Under the pieces are notes generated by a model, which did no database searches, had not been told where the DNA came from, and was given only the letters and a program-made list of their open reading frames with translations. From a virus, in the IMG/VR virus record IMGVR_UViG_3300021364_000084, positions 1-34,315 of that record: a stretch of 34,315 nucleotides of DNA; one strand, written 5' to 3'. A program made the position numbers and the translations under genes. Positions 13,218 through 22,323 of the stretch are shown here, piece after piece (the stretch's first letter is position 1; each line of letters starts with the position of its first letter).

Positions 13218-14155
13218 GGAAGACACCCACCGGTCAAGTGATTCATTTTATTTGGAATCCACGGTCACCCTACACAGGCAACGCTACACTCACCGTTGAC
13301 TTCAGGACCCCCTTCTCAAGTGTGCTGACTCAACAGAGATCAGATGTGAGCGTGACCTCAATCGCCACAGACAGGAGAACGCTGACGCTCTCTGCTCCCG
13401 TCGCTGTTGCGCTCGAGCGTGATGAGGTCAGAGCGTTCCTGACTACCACCAGAGATACTTGGTACTCAGTCAAGGTCAGCAGGTTGGGAGGTTCAACCGC
13501 TGTTCTTGCTGAGCCGCTACCAAGAGAGCTCGATCTCACTTCAGCCGCTACGCTTAACTTTGCTTCAGCGGCTGTTGATATTCCAGCGGTCAACGCGGTC
13601 ACCGGGCTCTATCCTTACAAGATCGCCTATGAGTCAGATGCCGGCTCAAACGTCGTTGAGTGTGGAATTCTGAAGGTAACGCCGCGCCCCTTTGACACAG
13701 GGCTGAATCATGATCAGCTCGTTGATCGTTTCCCCCAGTTAGCTGACATGGTCCCAAGGCGTCAAAGCGATCTCTTACCACAAATCAGCGCGGCGCTTGA
13801 TGAGATGATCTTAGCGATTCGTGATCATGTCGTTGCTGATGGCGTGACTGAGGATGAGGTCTTCAACCAAGGCTCATTCATGAGCGCTCACGCCTATTGC
13901 ACGGCGGCGCTCGTGTATGAGTCAGCTCTTCAGCTTGATGTCGCTGAGCAGATGAGGGCGAGGTGTCAGGAGCTGCTTGAGGTCGCTCTCAGGTCAGTGA
14001 CTCTTGACCTTGATGGTGATGGGGTTATTGATGAGGGAGAGATTGACCTTAGACGCACCGGCGGCAGCTCAACCGACTTCAGAGCGAGCTGGCGCGGCTA
14101 CGTCAAGAGCGCCAATGATTCGCGGTTCACACCCACGCGAGGGATGAGGCACTGA
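13214..14155 (+). CDS. Head-tail connector candidate with EF-hand loop
   Basis: A 313-aa protein overlapping the F-like gene by ATGA after AAGGAGG. The N-terminal 150 residues are beta-rich (TGNATLTVDFRTPF, RLGGSTAVLAEPLPRELDLT). The C-terminal half is helical and resembles Mu gp36/DUF1320-type connector proteins (LNHDQLVDRFPQLADMV). Residues 265-276 (DLDGDGVIDEGE) match an EF-hand calcium loop at every liganding position. It probably forms the adaptor under the portal. The beta domain fused to the adaptor is unusual. Confidence 0.6.
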   Translation: MRKTPTGQVIHFIWNPRSPYTGNATLTVDFRTPFSSVLTQQRSDVSVTSIATDRRTLTLSAPVAVALERDEVRAFLTTTRDTWYSVKVSRLGGSTAVLAEPLPRELDLTSAATLNFASAAVDIPAVNAVTGLYPYKIAYESDAGSNVVECGILKVTPRPFDTGLNHDQLVDRFPQLADMVPRRQSDLLPQISAALDEMILAIRDHVVADGVTEDEVFNQGSFMSAHAYCTAALVYESALQLDVAEQMRARCQELLEVALRSVTLDLDGDGVIDEGEIDLRRTGGSSTDFRASWRGYVKSANDSRFTPTRGMRH

Positions 14156-14655
14156 TGGCGGCGAAGATTAAACTAAACTTGCCGCGCTCACTGTGGACCG
14201 CTCAAGACTCTCTGAAGTTGGCGCTGAATACTTTGGCATCAATTAAGCTCAGGACAAGCAAAGGGCTGGATGCAAGCGGCAAGCCTTTCAAGCCTTACAG
14301 CACCACTCCGATTTATGTAGCGAAGCGAGGAGCGAGGCTCAAGCCAAAGGGGGGCCGGCCCAGTCGAACAGGCAAAAGCATTTATTATGAGGGCGGCTAT
14401 AAACAGTACAAGCACCAGAGCCGGCGGCGAGATAAAAGCGCAGAGAGCGCAGAGGTTGACTTGGTTTTGAGCGGCAACATGATGAATAACTTGGTGGTCA
14501 AGAGAGTCACCAACACAGGCTTTACAATTGGCCTCACCAAGCATGCTCAATATGGATTCGCGGTCAATGAGACTCGTGAGTTTATCGGGCTAAGCCCTGA
14601 TGACGTTGAAGTTTTGGTTGAGGCTGTTGAGGCCGAGTTGAGGCGCAAGCTATGA
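14155..14655 (+). CDS. Mu gpG-like tail completion / virion morphogenesis protein
   Basis: A 166-aa basic protein with the region LSGNMMNNLVVKRVTNTGFT IGLTKHAQYGFAVN, matching the Mu gpG/phage virion morphogenesis pattern (strand-loop with a His before a Tyr/Phe). It overlaps the previous stop by one base and the next start by ATGA. It should help finish the head-tail interface. Confidence 0.65.
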   Translation: MAAKIKLNLPRSLWTAQDSLKLALNTLASIKLRTSKGLDASGKPFKPYSTTPIYVAKRGARLKPKGGRPSRTGKSIYYEGGYKQYKHQSRRRDKSAESAEVDLVLSGNMMNNLVVKRVTNTGFTIGLTKHAQYGFAVNETREFIGLSPDDVEVLVEAVEAELRRKL

Positions 14656-15113
14656 GCCAAGGAATCGCGGCAGCTCTCACTCACTTGGAGAGCATGATCA
14701 TGGACGTGACCCCAAAGCGAGACGTGCATCATGGGTTTGTTGCTCTGGCTCGAGGAGATGGCAGCACACCACCATTAACTCAGCGGTCGAACTCAACACG
14801 CTTCTTTACTCTGGATATCTCTGGCTTTGTTGAGGACGATGGCGCGGCCGGCCTCTCAGGCCGCAGACGCTCAACCATTAATCTCAATGTGCGCTATGAC
14901 ATCCCAAGAGACGCGCTGTATTTACAGCGTATGATTTCAGAGGACGCTGAGAGTTTACTCGTGAAGCTCAAGGGCCCAGAGTATGACCTGGTTAATACTG
15001 GTATTGTCTCAGTGATTCCAGCAGCGCCAATCTTAACGCCGGTTGACGCGGTCAATGATACCGGCGCCTTTATCCTGACCCTTCCTTTTGTCCTGTTATA
15101 TTTGGAGGCCTAA
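14652..15113 (+). CDS. Tail terminator-like protein
   Basis: A 153-aa alpha/beta protein between the gpG-like protein and the tail tube. The central strand pair (STINLNVRYDIPRDALYLQR) and the C-terminal FILTLPFVLLYLEA fit the tail terminator fold that caps the tube and joins it to the head. The identification rests mainly on size and gene order. Confidence 0.55.
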   Translation: MSQGIAAALTHLESMIMDVTPKRDVHHGFVALARGDGSTPPLTQRSNSTRFFTLDISGFVEDDGAAGLSGRRRSTINLNVRYDIPRDALYLQRMISEDAESLLVKLKGPEYDLVNTGIVSVIPAAPILTPVDAVNDTGAFILTLPFVLLYLEA

Positions 15114-15115
15114 TA

Positions 15116-16423
15116 ATGACAGTAACTCATCGATCAATAAGCGTGGCTAAAGAGAACAGCTTTGGGTCACTCAGCAGCTCCACCGGTCTTCCTGATAATT
15201 CAGGGCTCACCTATACATCAATCCCGTGTGAGCGTGACCCTATCATTATCCCTGGTGAGGTGGTCGCCTCAGAGCGGAATGACGCTCGAGACGGTTCTTA
15301 CTTTGTGCCACCAGAGCCGGACACAGTGTGGAGCGGCGGCAGTCGCGTGAGAAGGCGCACTGGTCAAGTAGTGGTCAGGGTCGACCTCACCACAATTGGC
15401 ACCAGTACTGACACTTACGCTTCCAACTATCTGGGACATCTCTTAGGCGCTGGCCTTAAGAATCAGCTTCCCTCTATTGTTGACGGTGACGCGGCGAGCG
15501 CTATCACTAGCGTTAACCAGTTCACCCCAACCACGCCTTATGCAGTCGCTGACACTGGCTGCTTGATTGGCGCTGAGCTCAATGGGCGCGCTGAATATTC
15601 AGCGATCACTGATAATGATGTTGGTGGTGATGTTACGGTTTCACCGGCCTTCAGCGCTGGCTTCACTGGAACGCCCACGCTCTATTCATTGGCGACTTGG
15701 TACGTTCCATCAAGGAACGACACAGGGACCAAAGACCACTCACTGAGCTTCAGAGTTGATGGCGTCAATTATCGCTCTTACGCTTATGGCTGTGTGCTCG
15801 AGAGTCTTTCGATCTCGCTCGACAATGGCCGGCTTATGGGAGAGTTCACTTATCAGGCGGCGCTCATCCAAGACGACCACGCCAGCGCAGTTGGACCAAT
15901 CGAGCCCGTCTATAACGCGGGTTCCCCTCCATTCTTCAGGGGCTCATATGTCGTGATCTCTGATGGCTCACCGGCAAGCCTTTCAAATGGCACAGTCGGA
16001 GAGACTCAAGGGCGAATCGCGCTGGACTGTGAAGACTTCACGTTGACGCTCACCAACACTCTCACACCACTGGGACACTCAAACAGCATCCTAGCAATGA
16101 GCGGTATGGATATTAGTGACGTATCGGTTGAGCTGAGTCTCACTCTCTCAACGGTGAATACGACAATCGCTAACGATTATTTTAACCGCACCGTTCGCCA
16201 AGTCATCGTTGGTACTGGCCCAATTGCTGATGGCAAGGGTTGTGCGCTCATGATCCCGGCGGCTCAGCTCACCAATGACCCAAGCGTTTATGACGTGAGC
16301 GGTAACGATATCGTCAGGCAACAGCTCACCTATCAACAGAGCCGCTATGCTGGAGACTTCACAACAGCTGCCTATGAGAGCAACGCTGGAAACTCACCGT
16401 TTAGATTAGGGCTTGGTGTCTGA
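15116..16423 (+). CDS. Major tail tube protein
   Basis: A 435-aa beta-rich protein directly before the frameshifted tail chaperones, the standard place for the tube protein. It has a strong GGAGG site. Segments such as RRTGQVVVRVDLTTIG, SLSFRVDGVNYRSYAYGCVL and ESLSISLDNGRLMGEFTYQA show the alternating strands of a tube barrel. It is longer than many tube proteins, so it may carry an extra surface domain. No sheath gene is present, so the tail is non-contractile. Confidence 0.75.
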   Translation: MTVTHRSISVAKENSFGSLSSSTGLPDNSGLTYTSIPCERDPIIIPGEVVASERNDARDGSYFVPPEPDTVWSGGSRVRRRTGQVVVRVDLTTIGTSTDTYASNYLGHLLGAGLKNQLPSIVDGDAASAITSVNQFTPTTPYAVADTGCLIGAELNGRAEYSAITDNDVGGDVTVSPAFSAGFTGTPTLYSLATWYVPSRNDTGTKDHSLSFRVDGVNYRSYAYGCVLESLSISLDNGRLMGEFTYQAALIQDDHASAVGPIEPVYNAGSPPFFRGSYVVISDGSPASLSNGTVGETQGRIALDCEDFTLTLTNTLTPLGHSNSILAMSGMDISDVSVELSLTLSTVNTTIANDYFNRTVRQVIVGTGPIADGKGCALMIPAAQLTNDPSVYDVSGNDIVRQQLTYQQSRYAGDFTTAAYESNAGNSPFRLGLGV

Positions 16424-16932
16424 TGTTGCGCTTTCTCACTGATTCATCTCAGACCATTGAAGTGGTGGCGACCTGTGACCCAGAGGTGTTATGTGATGAG
16501 ACATCGAGGCAACTCTATCTTGACTCGGGTGACATCGAGACGCTTGAGTCAGTCGGTGAGGATGCAACCTGCTTCACGCTCAAGGCGCTCTCACCAAGTG
16601 AGAGGGAACAAGCTGAGGTCAGGGCTGGAGCTCTTCGGCGGTCAGAGCTTGGCCGGCTCCTCTGGTCTGAAGCCCCAAGTGATTCAGCTGAGCGAGCGCG
16701 ATGGCACCATGAGCTCTCTGATGATGAGCGTGAGGCTATGGCTGGATACCAAGCTTACTTATCTAGAGTCTATCTTGAAATGATTCGAGGCGCTCTCGTT
16801 CACATTGATGGCGAGGCGGCGAGCGTTGAGCAGCTCGCCATGATTCGGCCAGAAAGTCACAGAGTTCAAGTCATCTCCGAGTTGGTCCTCCACATTCAGA
16901 GAATCAGTCTGCTAGGTATTGAGGGAAAATAG
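16423..16932 (+). CDS. Tail assembly chaperone, short form (lambda G-like)
   Basis: A 169-aa acidic protein placed between the tail tube and tape measure genes. It ends with GIEGK followed by TAG. The last two sense codons GGA AAA form the slippery site described separately, so some ribosomes continue in the -1 frame to make a 309-aa form. The short form would be in excess and hold tape measure and tube proteins ready for assembly. It overlaps the tail tube stop by one base. Confidence 0.8.
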   Translation: MLRFLTDSSQTIEVVATCDPEVLCDETSRQLYLDSGDIETLESVGEDATCFTLKALSPSEREQAEVRAGALRRSELGRLLWSEAPSDSAERARWHHELSDDEREAMAGYQAYLSRVYLEMIRGALVHIDGEAASVEQLAMIRPESHRVQVISELVLHIQRISLLGIEGK

Positions 16933-16974
16933 CGCTTGCGGCTTCGGTGTGGCTTGGTCACTCTCGAGGCCGCG
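16923..16974 (+). promoter_or_regulatory. Programmed -1 frameshift signal
   Basis: The heptamer G GGA AAA (16923-16929) is in the zero frame of the chaperone gene and is followed directly by TAG. Seven bases later, 16937-16947 can pair with 16964-16974 in an 11-bp stem (three G-U pairs) with a 16-nt loop. Slippery sequence, spacer and stem all match known -1 frameshift signals, and the downstream -1 frame is open for 140 codons. Confidence 0.8.
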
Positions 16975-17351
16975 CTTGGAGTTGCGACCAATGCAGAGCT
17001 AATCCAAAGCTAAGAGCTCAGCGCGGCTCCTGTGGTGGACCCTTTCAGCAAGGGCTACCGCTTGTTCAAGAGGATGATGATGGCCTCTACGTTGAGGGCT
17101 TCAGGGTCTGCCCCGACAGCGGCGAGGACTTCAGCGATTTGAAAATTAGGTCTTGCCCGGTGGCTGGAGCCAACAGGATGGCCAGCATCATCGTTTCATA
17201 CCGTCGCCACCAGTCTGGCCTTCTTTCTATTGAGCGAGCATATCCTAAACCAACTTGTGCTATTATCGAAGCGTTTGAGACTTTACACAGAAACTCAGAG
17301 GCAGCCCAGATCAGGGCTCAAGAAAGAGCGATGAGGCAGAGTGATGGCTAA
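16929..17351 (+). CDS. Tail assembly chaperone -1 frame extension (lambda T-like)
   Basis: The -1 frame after the slip at 16929 is open to TAA at 17349-17351 and adds 140 residues (IALAASVWLGHSRGRAWSCD...) to the 169-residue short form. The extension has four cysteines in its first half and a helical C-terminus (EAAQIRAQERAMRQ). It lacks a convincing start of its own; a GTG at 16947 has no good ribosome site. The long form would bind the tape measure. Its end overlaps the tape measure start. Confidence 0.75.
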   Translation: MALAASVWLGHSRGRAWSCDQCRANPKLRAQRGSCGGPFQQGLPLVQEDDDGLYVEGFRVCPDSGEDFSDLKIRSCPVAGANRMASIIVSYRRHQSGLLSIERAYPKPTCAIIEAFETLHRNSEAAQIRAQERAMRQSDG

Positions 17352-19434
17352 CAGTGAGGTTCAGATTGAGGTCACCCTTGACTCAAAGAGCGCATTAGCT
17401 GGGCTTGCAAAACTACAGAAGGGCGCTGAGGTAGTGGGTGAAGGGTTCAGCGCTCTGGGTGAGTCGGTGGAAGAGGTGGGCGGTGTGTCAGGTGAGGCGC
17501 TCATGGGGCTGGGTGAAAGCATTGGTGGAGTCGTTACATCAATGAAAGATGTGACCGCAGCGGCTGCTGTTGCCGGTGGCTCATTCTCCGCGTTGCTTGG
17601 TCCCATTGGAGCGGTTGCGATTGCTGCCGTGGGTGCTTATGAAGCATTTCAAGAGCTCTTTGGGGCCAGTGAAGAAGCGGCTGCACATGCTGAAGCGTTG
17701 GCTGAATCTTACAAAGGCGCGGCGGCTGACCTTACTGACTTTATGAGTGAGCTGGCTATGGCTGGCCACACCCTCTCAGTGGAGAGGGTTCGAGAGCTTG
17801 AGCAAATCTCTAGGCTTTCTCAGGCTCAATCTGACGAAGCCAAAAGCCTGAGAGAGGAGAGCGCTGAGCGAAGAGCTAGGATTGAGTTACTCAATGAAGA
17901 GATGCGAGCGCAAGATGAGCTGATAAATCAGCTGTCAGGGACTCAAGCAAGTTATGCAACGTTAGTGTCATTGACTCGTGATCAAAGCAAGCTTAGGACT
18001 GAAGCTGCCCAGCTTTCTCGTGAGGCAGCTCAAAGAGATCATGAGGCGGCACAACTGGCGATTGAGGGAGCGAAGGCCGCTGTTCAGCTTGAGGAGGCGA
18101 AGCGCGAGGAGTTCAAGAAGACCGCTGAGTTTAGGCAGCAGGTCCAAGAGAAAGAAACGCTTCTTTTGGAGCAAGCGGCTCTCGACCGCTTGGCCAAACT
18201 CAAGGGGAGTGCTGAGGCTGAGATTGTCACAGCGGTCACAGCATCAGGGCGCAAAGTGAGAGAGGTGGCCAAGGTTGAAGACGTGGCTGAGCGAGTTAAA
18301 AATGAAGCTATCGCGGCTGAGCGTGTGAGGCTTGAGGCTGAGATTGATCAGATCAATGAAAGGGCAGAAGCGAGGAGAAAAGCAGAGCGAGCGCGGCGGC
18401 TCGCTGCTCGCCGCGCTAATGCCGCCAAGGAGCTGGCGCTTGAGCGCATTAAGCAGGCAGAGCTTGCAAGGATCAGGATGGCAGAGATTGAGGCCATCAG
18501 GCTCAACGGGGCTAGTGCTCTTGAAGTGTTGCAGCTTCAGTATGAAGTTCAGGTCACGCTCGCCGGTGACAATCAGCGCAAGCTCACAGCGCTTGAACTT
18601 GAGTTTGAAAATAGGCGCACTGTGATTGTGCAGGAGGAAGAGCGCAAGAGACAAGAGGCGGCGAGGGTGGCCGCTGAAGAGGAACAGCGAAAAGCTCAAC
18701 AGCGTCAAGCGTTTATCCTAAGTAGTTTGGAGTTCGACGCTCGAATGATGGAGGATGGGCTTGATAAAGAGCTTCAGCTGCTTAACCTTAAATATCGGCG
18801 TGAGGTTGAGCTTGCAGAGCACACTCAGGAAGAGCTCACAGAGCTTCAGAGGAGACATGAGGCTGAGCGCCTCGCGATCACTGAGAGAGCGACCAAGGCC
18901 CAGATTGAAATCTTGAATCAGCCTGAGCGCTTAATCAAATACACCACAGCGCTGAGCGAGGGCTTAGCGGAGAGCACCTACAACGCGGCTCTGTTTGGTG
19001 AGTCCTTCACTGAAAGCATTGGTGATATCCTTGTATCACTGGGCCGCCAAGCTGGAGTTGAATCGCTCATGGAGCTCGCAAAGGGAACAGCCGCGCTCTT
19101 CCTAAATCCAGCGCTCGCCTCTAATCACTTTGTGGCGTCTGCAATCTTTGGTTCAGCGGCGGCTATAGCAGGCTCAGCGGGTAAGGCGATGGGCGGCGGC
19201 GGTGGTGGTGGAGCGTCAGCAGCTGCTCGAGGCGCTTCGCCTTCTGGAGCTCCACAGACAGCGCCAGCGCCAGAGAGGGAGAGGGCTGAGTCAACCTCGA
19301 TGGTCTTCAATATCAACTTTGGCAACTCAACGATCTACGACACCAAGAGAGCGGCTCAGGATGCTATGGCCAGCGAGATCATGAGAACGATGAACCGGCA
19401 GCGGCGGGGCTCGCCTCGCTTCATAGGAGTATGA
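17344..19434 (+). CDS. Tape measure protein
   Basis: About 696 aa from ATG 17344 (a GTG at 17341 is the alternative). The N-terminus has short amphipathic and hydrophobic stretches (SALLGPIGAVAIAAVGAYEA at about 83-102). Residues about 150-560 are a long Glu/Arg/Ala-rich coiled coil typical of tape measures. Apolar segments near 600-640 precede a seven-glycine run and an Ala/Pro-rich linker. It sits right after the frameshifted chaperones. Length predicts a tail of roughly 100 nm at the usual about 1.5 angstrom per residue (general rule, not measured). Confidence 0.87.
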   Translation: MANSEVQIEVTLDSKSALAGLAKLQKGAEVVGEGFSALGESVEEVGGVSGEALMGLGESIGGVVTSMKDVTAAAAVAGGSFSALLGPIGAVAIAAVGAYEAFQELFGASEEAAAHAEALAESYKGAAADLTDFMSELAMAGHTLSVERVRELEQISRLSQAQSDEAKSLREESAERRARIELLNEEMRAQDELINQLSGTQASYATLVSLTRDQSKLRTEAAQLSREAAQRDHEAAQLAIEGAKAAVQLEEAKREEFKKTAEFRQQVQEKETLLLEQAALDRLAKLKGSAEAEIVTAVTASGRKVREVAKVEDVAERVKNEAIAAERVRLEAEIDQINERAEARRKAERARRLAARRANAAKELALERIKQAELARIRMAEIEAIRLNGASALEVLQLQYEVQVTLAGDNQRKLTALELEFENRRTVIVQEEERKRQEAARVAAEEEQRKAQQRQAFILSSLEFDARMMEDGLDKELQLLNLKYRREVELAEHTQEELTELQRRHEAERLAITERATKAQIEILNQPERLIKYTTALSEGLAESTYNAALFGESFTESIGDILVSLGRQAGVESLMELAKGTAALFLNPALASNHFVASAIFGSAAAIAGSAGKAMGGGGGGGASAAARGASPSGAPQTAPAPERERAESTSMVFNINFGNSTIYDTKRAAQDAMASEIMRTMNRQRRGSPRFIGV

Positions 19435-19437
19435 CCA

Positions 19438-20643
19438 ATGCCTTTAAATAATCCGGCGCCTCAGTTTGGGTTGCTCACTGAGTACGACCTGAGAGACCTC
19501 AGTGGAGTCAAGCTCTTCACGCGAGGGTCGAGCCCCATCACCCTCCCCACCTTCTCAGCGGGTGAGGGCGTGTATGAAGACGCGGTCTTCCTTCTTAATG
19601 GGCGAGCCAGCGCAACCAACAACACAGCAACATCACAAGCCTATCTCTCAGCAACCTTTGGGTCAGTTTGGAGCGTGAGCTTGACTGAAGATGACAAGGT
19701 TAGGGTCCAATCAGATGTTGACTTTTCGCTTGTGCTCACCGGGTCAAATGACGCGCTAGGCTTTGGCTCAGCCTCCATCTCTGCCACCTTGGTGGGGTCT
19801 GACTATGTGGTCACAGCTCCACATGACTGGACCAGAGGATTACTTGACCTCACCAACGTCACTTATCGAATCACCAGCGCCGGCGGCGCTTCTCAATTTG
19901 AGTGGCCAAAGTTCTCAAAGGTCCAAGTTCAAGATGTCACCGTCTTCCTTAGAGATCGCTCAGCGGTAAGCGATGCTGACGCCTTCAGCCTATCCACTAT
20001 TGAAGAGCTCGATCAGACAGCGGTGAGTAATGTGGGCGTGACTTGGTCAGTGACTGATGATGGCTATTGCCGCTGCTACTACCTGAGCTCACTGGGTGAC
20101 ATCACTTGGAACAGCGACACCTTCAGAGATACGCTAGGCTTTGAGGGTGACGAGACGCCAGCGACATCTGGCGGCTATTCAACCCTGACCTCAACTCACA
20201 AGATTGCTGGTGTCCTCATCCCATCGAGGCCATATCAAGGCCATCATCTCAACGTCGAAAATATGAGCCAATCACGCCGGCTCATTGGCGGTGGCTATGT
20301 GTCCAATCACATTGGCTCTTATGTGGTGAGCTCGCTCCTCTTTGACCTTGACGCGCTCCTTGATCAGGTCAGTGACTACCGGCACTTCTCAAACCGTTGG
20401 CTCCCTCTCTGCTCTTCAGGTGAGCGGGTGAACTTTTATCAAGGTTGGGGCGATTCGCGGCGCTCGCTGAGGTCAGCACAGGTCACAGCCTCACAGCCAG
20501 CTTATGACACTCTATACTCATCAGAGGATGATGGTGAGTATGGGAGAATCAGAGGGTCACTCCTGACCTCTGAGTTTGGCTTGGTTTATCCCGGGAGGCT
20601 CAAGCGGCGCGTTCCTGTACAAATGGAGATCGAGCATTTATGA
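19438..20643 (+). CDS. Distal tail protein candidate A
   Basis: A 401-aa beta-rich protein just after the tape measure, where siphophages encode distal tail (Dit-like) proteins. It has AGGAG before its start and overlaps the next gene by ATGA. Visible strand pairs include DFSLVLTGSNDALGFGSASI and SATLVGSDYVVTAPHDWTRG. No catalytic or lectin motif is recognised. The specific role is inferred from gene order. Confidence 0.55.
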   Translation: MPLNNPAPQFGLLTEYDLRDLSGVKLFTRGSSPITLPTFSAGEGVYEDAVFLLNGRASATNNTATSQAYLSATFGSVWSVSLTEDDKVRVQSDVDFSLVLTGSNDALGFGSASISATLVGSDYVVTAPHDWTRGLLDLTNVTYRITSAGGASQFEWPKFSKVQVQDVTVFLRDRSAVSDADAFSLSTIEELDQTAVSNVGVTWSVTDDGYCRCYYLSSLGDITWNSDTFRDTLGFEGDETPATSGGYSTLTSTHKIAGVLIPSRPYQGHHLNVENMSQSRRLIGGGYVSNHIGSYVVSSLLFDLDALLDQVSDYRHFSNRWLPLCSSGERVNFYQGWGDSRRSLRSAQVTASQPAYDTLYSSEDDGEYGRIRGSLLTSEFGLVYPGRLKRRVPVQMEIEHL

Positions 20644-21716
20644 GCAACTCATTCACCTCACCACCGGTCTTAGTGGATCCAGCGAGGACAACGGCAGGCT
20701 TGACGATTCGATCAGAGGAGGCGAGCAGGCTGGGAGATATGAGCAATTACGCGTTCGCTCATCTTGGCTGTGGCAACGTCTTAACCCAAGCTTGGGATGA
20801 TGATGTCTGGCCTTTCTCACTCACCACCATGACAGACGTTTGTGAGTGGATTATCCCTCATCCCAGTGAAGAGCACGTTGAGCTTAAGTTTGTCATCATG
20901 GCTCACACCACAGCGGCAGGCTCAACCGCTAAGGTGACTGTTCAATTTCCACTCAGCGGTAACTCTTACTTTTCGACAGCCACCATCACAGACAGTGCTC
21001 GATTTGGTTCAAGCTTTAACGTGGTCACTGTAGCGATAAGCGCAGTTGAAGATGAAACCATCGCTTACGCTCGCCTCTCACTTCAAGCGGCCAGCGGCGC
21101 GGTGATTGATGTCGCTGGAGTGCAAGCGAGCTGGAGCCCATTGAGCTCACCTCTGGCAGCTCGAGCGCTTGACCAATACGGTGCTGAGGTCATCCCCTTT
21201 GGGGCTTCTCGCCTCGCCGCTGACCTTCCTCTGACCTCTCGTTTTGGTGTTGATCAGGTCAACAATATCACCCAGATGAGGAAGAGGATGAGGACGCTGC
21301 TGAGCTGGTCTGGTGTCAGTGAGAGCGACACCTACACTCTTCAAGGCGCTCTCCATAACGCGGCTGAAGGGCTAGGATCATTTGACCCTCAACTCCTCTA
21401 CTCTGAGGCGGCGCTCTTCGCTGGGATGTCTGAGAATGATCTGGATGTTGACGTATACATCAAGGCCGCCAATGTGGGTGGCTCGCCGCTTATCATCGAG
21501 GTGTTTGGCTATCGCCTCTCCATCACTGGAAACGGGTGGAGCTCCTTTGGGCTTGACCTGAGATTACCTGAGATTGAGAGAGGTGTTGAGTTTAGGCTCC
21601 CCATGTATCGAGTAGGATTGGAGCCAACTCAACACAATGCTGATATACTGCTGAGTGATTCCAACAGGATCGCCACAGCGCCACACGTCACCGGCCTTTG
21701 TATTTTAGGAGTTTGA
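20640..21716 (+). CDS. Tail protein B, unknown function
   Basis: A 358-aa beta-rich protein. The middle (HVELKFVIMAHTTAAGSTAK, ATITDSARFGSSFNVVTVAI) looks like a jelly-roll or carbohydrate-binding sandwich. It lies between the distal tail candidate and the tail hub. It could be a peripheral tail-tip protein. No family is recognised. Confidence 0.5.
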   Translation: MSNSFTSPPVLVDPARTTAGLTIRSEEASRLGDMSNYAFAHLGCGNVLTQAWDDDVWPFSLTTMTDVCEWIIPHPSEEHVELKFVIMAHTTAAGSTAKVTVQFPLSGNSYFSTATITDSARFGSSFNVVTVAISAVEDETIAYARLSLQAASGAVIDVAGVQASWSPLSSPLAARALDQYGAEVIPFGASRLAADLPLTSRFGVDQVNNITQMRKRMRTLLSWSGVSESDTYTLQGALHNAAEGLGSFDPQLLYSEAALFAGMSENDLDVDVYIKAANVGGSPLIIEVFGYRLSITGNGWSSFGLDLRLPEIERGVEFRLPMYRVGLEPTQHNADILLSDSNRIATAPHVTGLCILGV

Positions 21717-21717
21717 A

Positions 21718-22323
21718 ATGTTAGTGCCTTCAGCCTACCAAAGACTTCCGAGAGTTCAGGGTTGTCACAATGGCCGCTTGCTGTTTGGAGGTGCTGTGAG
21801 TCAGATGGCCTCAGCGCTCGCTCAGCTCACCAGAGCCAAAGCGCTCAGTGAAGCTCATTATTATGTTGGGCGCGGCGTGCTCACTGTGGCCGGTGGTCGC
21901 TCTTATATTGGCTTTGGCTTGAAGGGCGCGAGCACTTACAATTTCCTCCATCAATCCAATCCAGCGGCCTCTCACATCGCGGTGATATTTCAGTACATCA
22001 GCGCTAACCATCGCAACACAGCGGTAAGAGTAGACATCGAGCTGAGAGACACAGCGGCTAACTCTTACACAGGGAATATCTTGGATTATGGCGTGAGGTT
22101 TGGAGAGACTGAGCTTGAATCATCACCCAGAAATCCTGTGGTGAGTTCAACCGGTGCTGAGCTCATAGCAGCTCCAACCAACACTAGTCCAGAAGCGCCA
22201 AGGCCGCTCTTTGTCCCTGTGGCGAATCGCGGCGAGCTGCTCAACATCTCGATGGAGGCCACCCAAGTGATACCGCTCTCAGTTCACATCTATGACCTCT
22301 TCTTAGCTGAGGTGACACCATGA
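21718..22323 (+). CDS. Tail protein C, unknown function
   Basis: A 201-aa protein with an AGGAG site, overlapping the tail hub gene by ATGA. The pattern is beta-rich (GVLTVAGGRSYIGFGLKGAS, HIAVIFQYISANHRNTAVRV). It resembles the preceding gene in style (an N-terminal mention of a presented object, then a sandwich-type core), so the two may be related. Tail-tip location is inferred from neighbours. Confidence 0.45.
   Translation: MLVPSAYQRLPRVQGCHNGRLLFGGAVSQMASALAQLTRAKALSEAHYYVGRGVLTVAGGRSYIGFGLKGASTYNFLHQSNPAASHIAVIFQYISANHRNTAVRVDIELRDTAANSYTGNILDYGVRFGETELESSPRNPVVSSTGAELIAAPTNTSPEAPRPLFVPVANRGELLNISMEATQVIPLSVHIYDLFLAEVTP

Noticed and set aside
16947-17351. Independent gene starting at GTG 16947
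   Set aside because: No ribosome site at the start; a -1 frameshift from the upstream gene explains the frame better.
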